DNA from: Spisula solida
Lineage: Eukaryota > Mollusca > Bivalvia > Venerida > Mactridae
Reading direction: 5' to 3'
Assembly (NCBI GenBank): GCA_947247005.1
Contig: OX365947.1
Location: forward strand, 33,002,760 to 33,066,759
DNA length: 64,000 bases
This document shows positions 1 through 11,397 of this stretch, piece after piece. Below the pieces are notes generated by a model. It made no database searches. It was not told where the DNA came from and worked only from the letters and a program-made list of their open reading frames with translations. Numbering within the stretch: the stretch's first letter is position 1; each line of letters starts with the position of its first letter. A program made the translations under genes and the position numbers.

Positions 1-275
1 GTATATTAGCGGATAATAAGTATTGCTGTTAAAGTGAGAGGGTATATATATTAGCTGATAATAATTATTGCTGTTAAATTGAGAGGGTATATATATTAGC
101 TGATAATAATCATTGCTGTTAAATTGAGAGGGTATATATATTAGCTGATAATAATTATTGCTGTTAAATTGAGAGGGTATATACTAGATGATAATAATTA
201 TTGCTGTTAATTTGAGAGGGTATATATATATTAGCTGATGATAATTATTGCTGTTAAATTGAGAGGGTATATATA
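1..275. repeat. 45-bp minisatellite
   Basis: About six tandem units of roughly 45 bp are visible, each containing TTAGCTGATAATAATTATTG followed by CTGTTAAATTGAGAGG and a TATATA run. Units differ by a few substitutions and by length changes in the TA run. The array begins at or before the window edge, so its full size is unknown. Confidence 0.9.
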
Positions 276-742
276 GGCGGGTATAGTTTTCCATATTTGG
301 AAACAGCCAAAGTGTCCAAATGAATCAATTTACTTCATGAAGCACTTTATAGACATTGTGCATATTGCACAAATATATGAATAAGTGGTCAAAAAATTAG
401 AAAATCCTTGGCTTTTCATTGGACAAAAAGGAAGGGTAAACTACAAACCGATCCATCATCATTTAGCAATCTTAAACGTCAACAACTGTTTAAGACAATT
501 ATGTAACATGTTAATACGGGGAGAACACCCTTTTCAAAAGAGCATGTATTGTGTCAACTACGATTACCTTAGAAACTTGATAAATTAGTCTTCTAAGTTC
601 ATTTGTCTACACTCAGTGTTGTGTGAAGGGTAAAACAACATAATTTGAATGTTGTTGTTATTATTTGAATGAACATAAGTTCAATTTCATACTAAGGCGT
701 GCACTTGTTGCCTTCAAAAAGCCTTAAGTTCATTTTCTCGTT
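276..742. other. No recognised feature
   Basis: AT-rich sequence. A 67-codon open stretch at 385-588 has no recognisable motif and no support as a gene. Confidence 0.6.
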
Positions 743-840
743 CAGTTGTGTTTGTCATTGTACCGTGTAATTGTGGTTTGTGTTGCTTAATGTTTTCTGG
801 GCTCTTCTATTTCAGGGCTGCCTTCCCCGTCCGATTTTTT
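743..840 (-). repeat. Dispersed GGGAAGGCAGC-family repeat
   Basis: On the minus strand this reads GGACGGGGAAGGCAGC, then AGCCCAGAAAACATTAAG, then a CA-rich stretch. The same order of blocks recurs at 3304-3380, 42050-42188 and, more weakly, about 44210-44350 (minus). It is a short dispersed repeat of roughly 100-160 bp. The copy near 42.1 kb is missing from the matching site in the other palindrome arm, which suggests mobility. Confidence 0.65.
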
Positions 841-1111
841 AATATGGTTTGATACCTGCACAAATAAATGCAGCTAACAAATTTAACCGAGGATCTACAG
901 TGTTTATTTACGGACACCTTGGTACTTCCTCCGTGTACGCAATGTACTCTTAGCATGTTGAGCGAACCTTTTGATGGGGTCGCTTTCATGCAGAGGAAGC
1001 AATTTGTAAACTGTTCTCTTTTATTCCTTTCGTTCTCTGTTGATTCTCTTGAATAATGCATTTCATGTCCGATTTGTTATTGTCTTTTGTTTTTAGTCCT
1101 TTTTTGTTTTT

Positions 1112-1290
1112 GACCGGAGGGGACTATAGGTTTGCCCTCCGTTCGTCTGTCTGTCCGTTCGTCCGTCAGTCCGTCCGTCAAACATTCTGGATCCTGACAT
1201 AACTCCAGTTTCCAAGCTAGGTTTATGAAACTTGATATGTGGATAGGAGACAATAGGGGGATTATGCACGTCTAAACATATTTTGATTCT
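1112..1290 (+). repeat. GTCCGTCC-rich dispersed repeat
   Basis: A run of imperfect GTCCGTCC/GTCTGTCC units is followed by AACTCCAGTTTCC and TTTATGAAACTTGATATGTG. This arrangement resembles dispersed repeats of mollusc intergenic and UTR sequence (recalled, not searched). No other copy of comparable length was seen in the window. Confidence 0.55.
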
Positions 1291-1299
1291 GACAAAAAT

Positions 1300-2050
1300 T
1301 GTGGTTGCTATGGCAACAGAAACATTGAAAATCGCTTCAAACCGGTGGGGACTTCTGTATTGCTTGCAATTCTTAATTACTTGTTATCACTTCTCTGCGA
1401 TAAATCCAGATGTCGCCCATTATCGGCCATTGGCTGAAGTGCAACGAGATGTTAGCATTAGATGTTATTTATCATTTTATGGCATGCTATTCAATCGGTA
1501 GTGAGTTCACTACAAATTCGCAATGAGTGTTACAATAAGATCATTAAAGTGCAATGATAAAATTACTGTTCTCAAATTTATTGAATTTATTAAATTTTCT
1601 TTCAATCGTAGAAATGACCTAATTAATAGGTAATACGATAGTGTTTACTAGTAACTGACTTGTCGAATGTTCTTCCTTACTTATTGTTTATTGTCTGAAA
1701 CATAATTTAGAATATGAATTTATCTTGGTACATTCTGAGTGTTGTAAGGAACTGCACATTTAACATCAATACTATAACTAAATATAACAGACGATAGTGT
1801 GGAAACTTTCTAAAATAATCTCCGTGACAATACCTCCTTTGCCCTACAACTATTACTCTATCTCGTCTTGCGTCTCACTGTCAGGAAGAGTGATACGATA
1901 TTAATGGATGGATACTTATGGCACCTAAACACTCACCATGTTTCCACAACTATTATATTGACTCTAAAAGCTATGCATTAAATATTTCTTTGTATTGCAT
2001 ATTCAAATTTAAAACAAAACATTTGCTCTTTTTACCAACATCGATGATAT
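1300..2050. other. No recognised feature
   Basis: AT-rich sequence with short open stretches only; nothing with a recognisable domain or repeat. Confidence 0.55.
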
Positions 2051-2052
2051 AA

Positions 2053-2250
2053 CGGTGATAGCTCAGTGGTAACGCATTGGGCTGTCATCCAGATGTCGTG
2101 GGCTCAATTCGCGAACTGAACATTTCTGAAATTCTGTTCTTAGTACTTCCAGCTATATCTGATCATGTGAACTGCAAATGATTTTGTTAAAGGTAACAGT
2201 AAACTGTGTTACAAACGGTGTTATAAATCTGTTCGAAATAAGTACCCCTG
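2053..2250 (+). repeat. tRNA-derived SINE head or tRNA relic
   Basis: TAGCTCAGTGG at 2059-2069 matches a Pol III A box, and GGGCTCAATTC at 2100-2110 resembles a B box, about 30 bp downstream as in tRNA genes. The middle contains GGGCTGTCATCC, compatible with a GTC anticodon arm. No convincing acceptor stem closes the molecule, so a SINE head or decayed tRNA is more likely than a working tRNA. The 3' limit is a guess. Confidence 0.5.
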
Positions 2251-3303
2251 CAGCGCCGGACATACCTGCATTAAGTCCCTCTTACCCTTCATTTGCCATC
2301 CCTCTGGTCAGATAATGGTGTAGTTGCAATGGTAGAGGATGCACATGTGCCCTTGTGGTTGCATCACTATATTTAATGCGCATTTGATCGTGTGTGGTGC
2401 AGGAAACGGGCGCTATATATAAATTATATATTTTATACAAAGAAATTATTTCTCAATTTAATTAACGTGAGTAAAACGTTTTTAATAAAAAAAAAACAGG
2501 ATTTATGAAAATTAAAACGGGCAATAAACTTCATATCGATGAATTGCAGTAATGGCGGACGGGTCACGTGACAATTCAATTGCGGCTATATTTTATTCAG
2601 TAATTTGATTTAATGGATCACAAAGGCATCATATCAGCAGGAAACTGTCCAATGTAAAACTAATGTGTTCGCTTTTCTTTAAGAACTATTTCAGATTGTA
2701 TATGGATCGTAATGTCCTAAGTACTAGATTTTTATTTGAGAGAAGATCTGTTATTCAATAGATAAAGCATAAATCTCTACTATAGTGCAGAGGTAATCTG
2801 AAGATGAAGACAGAATAACCGCTCCGAATTAAACGAATCCAGTTTTATTTCGTCTTCACACAATCAATCATGCTCACTTCAATCCTGAAATGCTAGGTCC
2901 AAAACGTACAACTTATGTATTCTCATGGATTTGTTATCAACCTCATAGAACACACCTAATGACATAGTTAATATTTCTAGCTCGCCCGGGCTAAATTACA
3001 GGAATAACTATATAACTCTTTATGCCTATGTGCATGTTTCAACTTGAGGTAGCTAAGTGTTTTGTATCTAATTTAATAGTATTGTGTAGTTTCTCCATAG
3101 TCATTTGATAAGCAACTGATACTAGTGGTTGCTTGTAGCAGTGTAAAACGATCTGCCACTTCAACGAAGTCATCACTGGTATACGCTGTCATTTTTCAGC
3201 ACGATTGAATCACGTGATGATACGCATGCGCACTGTAATAAAAATACCTACCGTTGTAAACACTTATAAACTTGCAACGCATTCATAAAAAATAAATTGA
3301 AAC
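2251..3303. other. No recognised feature
   Basis: AT-rich unique sequence; no long open frame and no repeat structure recognised. Confidence 0.5.
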
Positions 3304-3380
3304 GCCGGACATGGAAGGCATCACTCAACTGAGCCGAGCACAGAAAACATAAAACAACACAGAACACAATTACACAGCAT
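3304..3380 (+). repeat. Dispersed GGGAAGGCAGC-family repeat
   Basis: GGACATGGAAGGCATCACTC, GAGCCGAGCACAGAAAACAT and a CA-rich tail repeat the block order of the copies at 743-840 (minus) and 42050-42188. Confidence 0.6.
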
Positions 3381-3439
3381 ATATAGCTGACCACAAAGGT
3401 TTTCTCCAGCGGTACCTACGCCCTACCAAATGCAATTTA

Positions 3440-4221
3440 AGTATAGTAACTCAAAATTAGTCGCATGGGCGAGGTCTAAAGAACAGATTTAATGGTCAGA
3501 TACAGTTACATATGCTTTTTGGCCCAAAACAGTCTGACCGTAGATACCTTGTGTAAGGATGCATTGTCACGTGTAAGGTACTTTTGTTCAATTTCATTAA
3601 ATATACGTCGACTCATGAAATATTTCTCAAATTGTTTCCAATATCACTTGAGTATGATGCCCATTATCATTTTGATAACTAGCATATGGACACATTCAAA
3701 ATTTAAGGTAGTACTTAAACCCGTTGTGTAAGGAGTGGAATTTTATTCTCCATTACGACATGAACAAGGAATAGGCGTCACACAGAACGAATCTAGGATT
3801 TCAGATGAAACTGTTTTAACCATAGTGGTTAAATTCATAGAATAATGCAAAAAAGATCTAACATACTGAATAACCTGTAGTTTCCTATTATTCATGATTG
3901 CGACTTAATGCATTTAGATCAGAAACGGAGGAAATCTATTTGATTGTTTTGGTTTTACTCAGAAAACCCATTAAGATTGGCAAATATGTCTGTTTCCTTA
4001 ACCACATCACTTGTCTGGCCTTTGATAAATAGTTTTTGAAGGCTACAAAACGAACTAAACGAACTAAACAAGAACTATGCTAGAATTATTTCAAGGACAC
4101 TACAGTACTCATCAGATACACTGAACGTTACATACCAATGGCACTGCTTTGTCACAAGTGCATCATTCAGCTTTAAAACATGCATTCCGTTCCTAATAAT
4201 ATACATATATCCAGTATTAGT
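3440..4221. other. No recognised feature
   Basis: A 79-codon open stretch at 3492-3731 has no recognisable motif. The segment ends where the LINE 5' region begins. Confidence 0.5.
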
Positions 4222-4949
4222 ACCAGAACAGTTCCGTCCGATTCACTGAGAGTTTGTAAACATTTTATTTTAGTTATTATGTTCATAAAATAATGTTTGA
4301 ATCTGAAAATTAGTATTGATTTTGTTTATGAAGATTTGTTTTGTACTGCTTATGTTTCGGTTACAATTTAAACGAATACAGAGTGTAAAATCACGATATG
4401 TCCATCTGGACGTTGTGTAACTGAGACAGTCGTAGTGAGTGGCCATTAGGTTTTCCCCTCCCTAATTGGTCAATATCCTCTGGGTTCTAAGGAGCTGTAT
4501 CAACTATTAACATAGACACCCACGGTTTATCGGTGATACTCGTACACCGGACCCACCAAAGAAGCAAGGGGTATGTATGGAAAGAGCTAGGGTAGCGCAT
4601 GTGGACTTTATATCACATAACTGCAAATGACCTCTTTCGAAGTCGGAGCTCATTGGCAGATAGTACAGGGAACAAAACGGAACGATCAGGCACATATTGT
4701 TAACTAGGACTGACGGATAAATCACCACCAGACGGGTAGGTATATAGGTAGCATATTTAGATACCGCCCGTTGAATGTCTAGTTGTATAACTCTAACGCT
4801 ATAATTTTCAATGCCAATCTGAACAAAAATCACAGACCTTTACATCGATTTAGGTAAAGCATTAATAAGCATAAATAATTAAAAATTACATAACGAACTG
4901 TGGCTTTACATTGAATTTTCTATTTAAAAATAATAAAAACATAATGTAA

Positions 4950-5015
4950 GGCTGGAACCTCGTGTCTGCATTGGATGAAAATTCAACATTTTCCAATTGC
5001 TAAACCACTAAGCTA
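4950..5015 (-). promoter_or_regulatory. tRNA-like A and B boxes, antisense
   Basis: On the minus strand TAGCTTAGTGG (5015-5005) matches the Pol III A box, and AGGTTCCAGCC (4960-4950) resembles a B box. About 44 bp separate them, within the tRNA range. Both are kept in the second copy (12203-12193 and 12149-12139). It may be a decayed SINE head absorbed into the LINE 5' region or a Pol III promoter; no stems of a functional tRNA are seen. Confidence 0.4.
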
Positions 5016-5142
5016 TTTTATCAGATGAGATGGGTGGTCATTTTTATTGACCAAGTCAATTGAATTTACGATTCTCCTTTTTGCTCCCTATATGTATATA
5101 CCTAATCTACCTGTTTACATTTAGGTGCACAGATCCCAACAC

Positions 5143-5225
5143 CGCGATAGAGTTATATTTGAGAGTACACCGTTCGTATAAAACGATCGTGAGTTGGTCA
5201 TTGACCAATATATAACTCTAGCGCG
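5143..5225. promoter_or_regulatory. Nested hairpin in LINE 5' region
   Basis: CGCGATAGAGTTATAT (5143-5158) pairs with ATATAACTCTAGCGCG (5210-5225) with one mismatch. Inside it TTGGTCA (5194-5200) pairs with TGACCAA (5202-5208). The second copy keeps most of it with small changes. Possible roles are RNA structure of the transcript or a fossil palindromic insertion. Confidence 0.6.
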
Positions 5226-5640
5226 ATACATTGCAATACAAAAACACACACACAATCCACTATATTTATCGCTTCTGAATATTTAGGAGCTGAGCATGCA
5301 AACTTTATTTGGTGTGCTAAATGTTTTAATGCTTTCATAGGCAAATGTTACGGTCCTTGAATTTAATTCATAACAAAAATATAGGCGATATTGTGTTTGT
5401 ACTGCAATTTATTTACATACAATAAAAGAACATTAAAGCAGACAACAATCAACAAAAAAGGTTGAACGACAAGTAGAACGTCGCAATGCACTTAATCTTA
5501 CTAGTAATACATACACTTACGACCTTTGAAACGCACTACTTTTAAGGGACCCGTAATCTTTCGTTTGAACTATTCAGTCAACTTTGTACAAATGAAATGA
5601 CGTTCCTAGGTAATAACCTTTTCCAGTAGAGAACATCGGA

Positions 5641-5680
5641 CACGTGTTTTATCACGCAAATTACACGTGGTAACCACGTG
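5641..5680 (+). promoter_or_regulatory. CACGTG cluster before ORF1
   Basis: Three CACGTG palindromes lie at 5641-5646, 5664-5669 and 5675-5680. The last two form an inverted repeat with a 3-bp spacer (CACGTGG TAA CCACGTG). They end 36 bp before the ORF1 ATG. All three recur in the second copy at 12830, 12853 and 12864. CACGTG is the canonical E-box for bHLH factors (family knowledge), so a promoter role is plausible but unproven. Confidence 0.5.
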
Positions 5681-5916
5681 GTCAAATATCATTTTTCACT
5701 CGTGGATCTCGCGTGAATGAAAATATCCAAAGACAGTATACCATCTTCAGAGGCAAAAACTAAACCTACCACTGATACGGACTACGGAAACGGTATACGA
5801 CACCATGGTTATTCTTCAGCCACGAACAATAACGACTTCGTTAGTGCAAAACGACGTAAAAATGTATCCTATTTCATAGGCAACATTGACTCTAATGTAA
5901 CGGAAAGTGATATATA

Positions 5917-7135
5917 CACTTGACGAATGTTCTAAGTACACACTTTTAGAACTAGAATAAATCAGGCACATAATTATCTAAACTCACTAAAACTGTATAG
6001 ATATCATATGTGGATGATTGTCTTTAATACAGAAAAAGAAAAATCAAGATCTACGTAAAAATCATTGATGCGTGACGAAAATGATAAAATCACATTCTTC
6101 TCGCACACACATCTCAAATATGTGTAAATTTGCTCAAAGCATTTCATACACGATCAATGTTCGACCCCCAAACATAAAGCCATAAAAATATTTCGTATTA
6201 TATGACGTAAATGACGATTGAGGAGTGCGCAAGTGCGATAGGAATGCTTGAAAGCGGCATGTCAATAAGACGGGTAAGATTTAACCCATTAATTGTCTGT
6301 TTTGGGGTTCTTAACTCATGCACATAATTATTATTATGGTAGCTGCATTTAATTTACGAAAGAAATGCATGTTTATATTGACTCGATTAAAAATTGAGAC
6401 GTCACATGACGTCATTTACATTTAGTCGTCGAATGCGTCAAAACATGATTATGACAACATCTGACTGATAGTTGTATCACTTTAAGATCGTAAAATAAGG
6501 AGGAATCGTTGAACTGAACAGAATATGTCCATTCATTTGTATGGAGCAATTTGAGTTTGAGCATAGAAGTAACTTTCAATAGGCATTTATCATCCGAATT
6601 ACTACTACAGTTTAACAAAACTCACTTTTTTCTATCAATCATGTCTTTTGTAAGATACGAACACATTTTCATCATATGGACTTTGATTGTAATGCAATTT
6701 TTTAATTAGGTTGTACGATGGTATGGCCGCCTTGTAGCCCGGACCTAAATCCGATAGAATACATCTGGGATGAGTTTGGGCGACGCATCCGAGCACGACC
6801 GTATAGGAACTCGTAACGCACCCTTTACTTGAACTGAATGCACTCTCGCAGCAATTGGTACACATCTTTATCAATTCAAAGCCTCAGATATGTCAGGCTA
6901 TCAACAGGGCAGACTGTGGTCATATAAGATATTGATGTGCGACTTCGTTGTTTTAAGCAGTGAACTTAATGGTCGTTTTCTAATATGTTGTTATTATATT
7001 TTAGAATGGTAATCAACGCAACGTGATAGACAATAGTTTCCTGATTCCAATGGTATATTCGATTCACAGATAGGTCTAATATATTTTCAATTAAATGAAA
7101 AATACAAAGTGTGTACTTAGAACATTCGACTAGTG
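5917..7135. mobile_element. Tc1/mariner-type element inserted in LINE ORF1
   Basis: The ends are inverted repeats: CACTTGACGAATGTTCTAAG at 5917-5936 mirrors the sequence ending at 7135, and the pairing continues through TACACACTTT. TA flanks both sides (5915-5916 and 7136-7137), the target duplication of Tc1/mariner elements. It is 1219 bp long and carries a transposase relic at 6718-6935. It cannot encode an intact transposase. Confidence 0.88.
6718..6935 (+). pseudogene. Tc1-like transposase C-terminal relic
   Basis: Reading from 6718 gives WPPCSPDLNPIEYIWDEFGR, the hallmark block around the last catalytic acidic residue of Tc1-like DDE transposases (SPDLNPIE; the E is the third catalytic residue). 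The frame stops at 6814-6816. After a shift, the next frame shows LNALSQQLVHIFINSKPQIC, continues through an A-I-N-R-A block and ends GHIRY-stop at 6935, which matches the usual family C-terminus (GHTRY). The N-terminal two thirds are not recognisable. It moved with the 5917-7135 element. Confidence 0.85.
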
Positions 7136-7741
7136 TATAATCACTTTAAATCGAACAATGCACATGTATCGTTTATACGCTTGTTTCACCGGCGTAACGG
7201 ATCATCGGCTAAGATCAACATCCCGCAAGAGTTAGAGCCGATTATAGACGACGCATATTTCTGGCCAGACGGCATAACCTGTCGAAAATGGGTTAATAGA
7301 GACGAACACGAAAGGGAACGACAGAAGCACCAGCGCTCTCGTTACCAGGCGCGTTTCCAACGTGACGACATCGATGCTAACCACGATACATGGGATTCTA
7401 CGGAACAATTCAGGTCTGCTAGCCATAACGAAAGTTTTACACGATGGAACAATAACACTCGATACGAACACTACCCAGTGCGAAATGGCGGTAGTTATGC
7501 CAACGGAAATTACTACGTCGACAACGATCGAGAACGGGACGAGTATCAAAACGAAAGAACAATTGACAACCAGACTCGAGCGCCCGACTCCTGGTATAAT
7601 ACGAAGCCTAGTAGTGCCTGTTACTAGCAGACTATATACATGTATAATGTGTTATCCTTGTATTTTCGCTAATTTACGCTTGCAATTATGTTTGGTAAAA
7701 TTACTTTCATTTATTTGTACTACAGTTATCTTAGTGTAATC

Positions 7742-10700
7742 ATGTCATTATCAATATTATGTTGGAATTGTAGAGGGATTATGTCATCGTCATACCCCCT
7801 AACTAATCTACTAGATAAGTACGATGTTGACATTGCTCTAATAAGTGAGCACAAATTGCAACCCAGATCAACCATGTTTTTTTTCAAAGTATACACTCAG
7901 ATTACTACAGTATTGTAAATGAGGATAAAAATGTCGACAACTTTGGATCAATTAAGTGTGGCAAAGCAGGAACAGCAATCATGTATAAGAAAACACTGTC
8001 ATTTTGTATTAATGAATTACCATATGTTGATAATCATCGTATTCTGGGCGTTGAGCTTAAATGTATTGATAAAATGTCACTGTATATATTTTGTGTTTAT
8101 ATGCCTGCTAACAACGATGTAGAATATTATAAATCTGTATTAAGTGAAGTGCAGTCATTAGCAACGCATTATTGCCAGATTGGTAACTTTATTATAGCAG
8201 GAGATATGAACGGACAATGTATAGTGAACTCAGATAATCACCGATATAATGTGAAATCTCAGATACTTACGTGGTTTCATAACGGACAACAACCTAACAT
8301 CAGTACAACATTCACTCGGCTTGGACAATCAAGGTACTTATATCTCTACCGGGAGGATCATCGACCGGGTGCTAGTTGAACCGACATTCATTAATATGGT
8401 AGACAATTTCGTGATCGAAGATAGTGCAAATATTCTGACATCAGATCACTTACCACTCATTATCAACGTATCAGCGTCGCCCCTGAAAATATCGGACCAG
8501 CCTATTCGTACCAACATAGCTTGGAATAAGTGTAGTAGTGAGCATTTGACTCTTTATAGACAAGTTCTGAACGAAGAATTAAACTGTATCCTGTGTACGG
8601 ACACTAGGAGGTGTAGCCCAGACTTCATTAACAGCATATTTGTTAATGCCATTCATAAAGCTAGTCATGTTTTCCCGATTAGCCGTTTTAATAAGAAGGC
8701 AAAGCCATATTGGTGTCCGGAAGTGAAATCCGCTCACACAAAAGCGCGCCAACTACGCCGGGTATGGATTAACGAAGGTCGTCCAAGAGGAAATATCAAC
8801 CAAACTTACCGCGCATACAAAGACGCAAAACGATGTTTAAGAAAGATACAGCGCACAAAGCAACGTGACCAAGAAGAGAAAACAATAGATGATATAGCGA
8901 AAGCTGCATCAGAGGTAGACTATCGCCTGTTTTGGAAGCTATTGCGAAGACATAGTGGTAAATCTCCCACCATATGTAACGAACTTACTGTTAATGACGT
9001 CCCTTACAACAACGAAAATGTAATTCACGGCTTTGAGTCTTATTTCTCAAGTGTGTTTGATACCAATCCTGAACAGAGTGATAATTCAGTGATAAATGAA
9101 CTTCAGCTGCTGCTTACTCAAAAAGATAATGAACTCACCAATGAAATAACTAAAACGGTGCTGAATGAAGAAATCAAATTTGTCGTAACGAGTCTGCAAA
9201 TGAAGAAAAGTCCAGGAGTGGATAATGTTTTCAACGAACACGTGCAATGTGGTAGCAGCACTATTGTGGAAGCACTAACTATATTATTCAATGCCATACT
9301 AGTTCATGGAAAGACACCACATCAATGGGGAACCAGCATATTACTCCCAATCTACAAAGGAAAGGGGAACCCTAAGGCGGATCCAAACAGCTACAGACCA
9401 ATCTCCCTTAGCCCTACATTCAGTAAAATCTTCGAAAAATGATCCTTAACAGAATAAACAGCTCAATTGTCACGAACAATATCGACTTTCCATCAGAACA
9501 ACAACAAGGATTCCGCAAAAACTGAGTTGCATAACGACATCCTTCAATATGCAAGAAACCGTCTACCAGCAAGTTGAGCGTAACAGTAATGTATACGTTG
9601 CGATGCTGGACCAAAAAGCCGCATTCGATTCAGTATGGCACGACGGTTTATTCGTGAAAATTGGTCAATTTGGTTTGGTTTGCAAATTACTACGAACACT
9701 AAAATCGTCATATGAAGACCTTACATGTATAGTGAAATTTAATGGAGAACTATCGAATCCCATTCATGTACGGAAATCAGTGCGTCAGGGCGGGGTTTTA
9801 TCCACGTTCTACTACCTTATCTACGTTGACCAACTATTGCGAACCCTTGAGAACAGTAATAATGGCTGTACAGTATTAACCACCAAGACAGGAAATCCAT
9901 CATATGCAGACGACTACAGTTTGATAGCGTTATCACCCCTAAATATACAAAGAATGATGGACATAGTGTATCAATACTGCAAATTGTGGACAATAGACAT
10001 AAATGTTACAAAATCTGAAGTAATTGTTTTCTCCAAGAAAAAAGATCTACCCAACGTAGCAATTATGTACGGACGTGATATCATTAAACAGTCTAATAAC
10101 GTGAACCATCTTGGAGTCCGACAAGATTCAAACATGAAGTGCAACAAGAGAATAGAAGAACGTTGCCAAAAAGGGAAAAATGCGTTTTTTGCAATGGCTG
10201 CACAAGGTGTCCATCCATTTGGTTTAAACCCCCTTATCTCATGTCAACTTTATGTTAAAATAATTATTCCAATTATATTGTATGGTTGTGAACTGTGGAA
10301 TAATCTGACTAAATCCGATATCAATACCATTAACAGAACTTTTATTGTTAAGAAAATACAGGGTTTCAATATTCGTACTAGATCTGATATGTGTGAAGCT
10401 ATGTTAGGGTTAAACAAGTTGTACTCAAATGTTGTTATAAGAAAACTAATGTTTTTGCACCAAATCTTAAGTATGAACACAAAATGTGTTGCTAGAAATA
10501 TATTCTTACGAAGATATTTTCAATTTGTTCAAGACAGAAATGTTAAGTTGGGATTTATTCCTGATGTATGTAATATACTGTGCTCTCTTGATTTAAGAAA
10601 TTTTATCAATGACTGTCTGATACTTCATGAATCTTTACCAACCAAGACACAGTGGAGAACCACCATAAAACAATTGGTATTGACACGTGAAACTTCCTCC

Positions 10701-11060
10701 TGGACAGAGAGAACCATGTCCAACGAGGACTTTACACGTTTTAGACAGATACATCCAACTATTTCAAAAGCAATCCTGTACCGAGTGTTAAATGCAAATT
10801 CTCTTAAACATATCAGGCTGCTCATATCTAAGTTATGGTGCAAAATACATAAAAACAGTAATGAACAGTGCAACAAGTGTACATTAGTCGTTAATGATAT
10901 GGAAATTCATTGTGTATGTGCATGTATCGGAAACCAACAAGAACGGTGGAATTTCTACTCTGACGTTACTCAAATAAGCACCAATCTTGCTAATGAACTG
11001 TTCAGAATGACCCCCGAATGTTTCTATCTCACACTTCTTGGTGCCGAGATACTCTCGTAA
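7742..11060 (+). pseudogene. LINE ORF2: APE endonuclease and reverse transcriptase, frameshifted
   Basis: ORF2 nicks target DNA and primes reverse transcription of the element RNA there. Endonuclease motifs in order: NCRG near residue 9, SEHK near residue 36, AGDMNGQ (about 8198-8218) and SDHLPL (about 8441-8458). Reverse-transcriptase motifs: SYRPISLSP (about 9391), LDQKAAFDSVWH (about 9606-9641), RQGGVLS (about 9783) and YADD (9903-9914). A Cys/His cluster (CNKC, HCVCAC) lies near 10870-10925. The frame changes at the T8 run 7877-7884, near 8318-8335, at the A5 run 9435-9439 and near 9517-9525, and resumes homologous sequence each time. About 1100 codons in total, normal for this type. The downstream domain looks intact from 9549 to 11060. 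Confidence 0.9.
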
Positions 11061-11397
11061 GACGAATACATATACGAGAGGGATGTGTTTCTCAAACGCG
11101 CATACTTATATGTATATCGATGTTTAAAGACTAGCTGGTAATTACTTTGTGTATTGATAATATATCAAATTAGAGTACTCGGTGAGACAATTGCATTATA
11201 CATTATGCACCCATATGATTGGTGAATTAGAATTCATACCTATCTCTAGATACCCCATAGCTTACATAACAAATAAGTTGTTGTTATTATGTACATGTAT
11301 ATAGTGTTATAATTACTCATGTTATATAGTTCTTGTATATACATATATCATATCATCATTTATGGTGGAAATAAAGATATTGAATTGAATTGAATTG
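11061..11397 (+). other. LINE 3' region and TTGAA-repeat tail
   Basis: Non-coding sequence follows the ORF2 stop. It ends in AATAAAG and about three TTGAA units just before the second 5' region begins. Short tandem tails of this type are known from several non-LTR families (established knowledge). Confidence 0.7.

Larger units (their letters stand above)
4222..5727 (+). repeat. LINE 5' region, first direct-repeat copy
   Basis: This about 1506-bp segment matches 11398-12916 almost base for base. The clearest difference is a 15-bp addition in the second copy near 11464. Homology starts at ACCAGAACA and stops about ten bases after the ATG of ORF1 (5717). It holds a nested hairpin, three CACGTG boxes and, on the other strand, tRNA-like A and B boxes. 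An open stretch on the minus strand (4507-4833) is not supported as coding. Confidence 0.9.
5717..7627 (+). pseudogene. LINE ORF1, RRM-like RNA-binding protein, split by transposon
   Basis: ORF1 of a LINE normally encodes an RNA-binding protein that coats the element's RNA. The first exon-like piece (5717 to about 5916) ends with a beta-strand-like SYFIGNID and the start of a helix (TESDIY). The second piece (7136-7627) continues in the same reading frame with VSFIRLFHRRNG and SSAKINIP, then a charged, Arg/Asp/Asn-rich tail. The order resembles an RRM fold; this is judged by eye. The 1219-bp interruption (5917-7135) is a Tc1-like transposon flanked by TA; leaving it out gives one frame of about 230 codons. 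The start is the ATG at 5717, the last part of the duplicated 5' region. ORF2 begins 114 bp after the stop. Confidence 0.75.
4222..11397 (+). mobile_element. LINE retrotransposon, near full length, inactive
   Basis: The order is a 1.5-kb 5' region (4222-5727), ORF1 (from 5717), ORF2 with APE endonuclease and reverse transcriptase (7742-11060), then a 3' region ending in a polyadenylation-like AATAAAG and a short TTGAA-repeat tail (about 11370-11397). APE-type endonuclease, YADD reverse transcriptase and a short tandem-repeat tail instead of poly(A) fit the CR1/Jockey-like side of LINEs (family knowledge). The copy cannot be active: ORF1 is split by a DNA transposon and ORF2 has four frameshifts. 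A second copy of the 5' region follows directly at 11398. No target-site duplication was identified. Confidence 0.88.

Noticed and set aside
7133..7135. A start codon for a separate gene at 7133
   Set aside because: These bases are the last three of the inserted transposon; the frame belongs to the second part of LINE ORF1.
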